From Pontixanthobacter gangjinensis (lineage in GTDB: Bacteria > Pseudomonadota > Alphaproteobacteria > Sphingomonadales > Sphingomonadaceae), in the NCBI RefSeq assembly GCF_009827545.1, contig NZ_WTYS01000001.1:2195772-2259771 (forward strand): DNA of 64,000 nucleotides. Direction: 5' to 3'. Below the pieces are notes generated by a model that saw only the letters and a list, made by a program, of their open reading frames with translations, searched no databases and was not told the DNA's origin. Positions within the stretch are counted from its first letter, which is position 1; every line of letters begins with the position of its first letter. This document shows positions 63,900 through 64,000 of this stretch, one piece after another. The position numbers and the translations under genes are program-made.

Positions 63900-64000
63900 T
63901 CAGTTTACCGCATCCTTTAGGCCCTTGCCCGCTTTGAACTTGGGCTGGTTCGAGGCCTTGATGGTCATCGGCTCGCCAGTGCGAGGATTGCGGCCGGTCG
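63900..64000 (-). CDS. HU-family DNA-binding protein, 3' end
   Basis: The last 32 residues of a bacterial histone-like protein: [20 protein letters not shown] then [12 protein letters not shown] and TGA. This is the beta-arm and C-terminal helix of HU/IHF. The N-terminal part lies beyond base 64000. HU beta is most likely by the GRNPRTG arm. Confidence 0.93.
   Translation of the reverse strand, partial: TGRNPRTGEPMTIKASNQPKFKAGKGLKDAVN

Noticed and set aside
1-64000. CRISPR array, insertion sequence or prophage
   Set aside because: I saw no regularly spaced repeats, transposase motifs, phage structural genes or integrase in any frame; the only repeated structure is the tRNA fragments and one 18-base tandem repeat.

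Overview
The window looks like a chromosome segment from a Sphingomonadales alphaproteobacterium, most like an Erythrobacteraceae/Altererythrobacter-type organism. I base this on family-level recognition of the proteins, on the gene order rpsB-tsf-pyrH-frr-uppS-cdsA-dxr-rseP-bamA-skp-fabZ without lpx genes between or after (Sphingomonadales often carry glycosphingolipids instead of LPS), on a large TonB-dependent receptor, and on moderate GC in the core genes. No database search was possible; all family names come from motifs and length.

Region 1 (1-11640) is a GC-rich, tightly overlapping operon for a cytoplasmic, NAD(P)-linked group 3b type [NiFe]-hydrogenase: hydB, a lone cyclic-nucleotide-binding-fold protein, hydG, hydD and hydA, followed by the maturation protease and hypA, hypF, hypC, hypD, hypE. 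A convergent beta-CASP metallo-beta-lactamase gene closes it. HypA lacks its whole zinc-finger segment, and no hypB is present in this otherwise complete maturation set.

Region 2 (11641-15931) is an AT-richer accessory strip ending in an intact tRNA-Met(CAU) gene on the minus strand. Three copies of the 3' 47-48 bases of that tRNA lie downstream of it, at 14855, 13459 and 12231. They match it at 48/48, 39/48 and 37/48 positions. They divide the strip into segments of 1000, 1396 and 1228 bases, each carrying one or two small cargo genes (a secreted 244-residue protein; a DUF411 remnant and a secreted 156-residue protein; a methyltransferase) and no integrase. This reads as a stack of tiny, integrase-less islands inserted one after another into the same tRNA, with the oldest scar farthest away. 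It is the most novel structure in the window.

Region 3 (16043-42504) is housekeeping. It holds ligT-mltG-fabF-acpP, aspS, rnd-oxyR, a PilZ protein, pgsA with an LplT-like transporter, an EVE protein, a GGDEF-EAL protein, dapF-mtaB-ftsY-yciB, kup, the cytochrome c maturation operon ccmC-D-E-F-G-H-I, an amino-acid dehydrogenase, tRNA-His, a 2OG-Fe(II) oxygenase and a short DksA/TraR protein.

Region 4 (42528-64000) carries rpmE, then the envelope/translation block fabZ-skp-bamA-rseP-dxr-cdsA-uppS-frr-pyrH, interrupted by a divergent small ORF and an MBL hydrolase before tsf-rpsB. After that come pssA-psd, a KAS III-like enzyme, a TonB-dependent receptor, tRNA-Tyr, rlmB, a lipoprotein and the 3' end of an HU gene. 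Most genes from 42528 to 61549 are on the minus strand, and many overlap by 4 bases.
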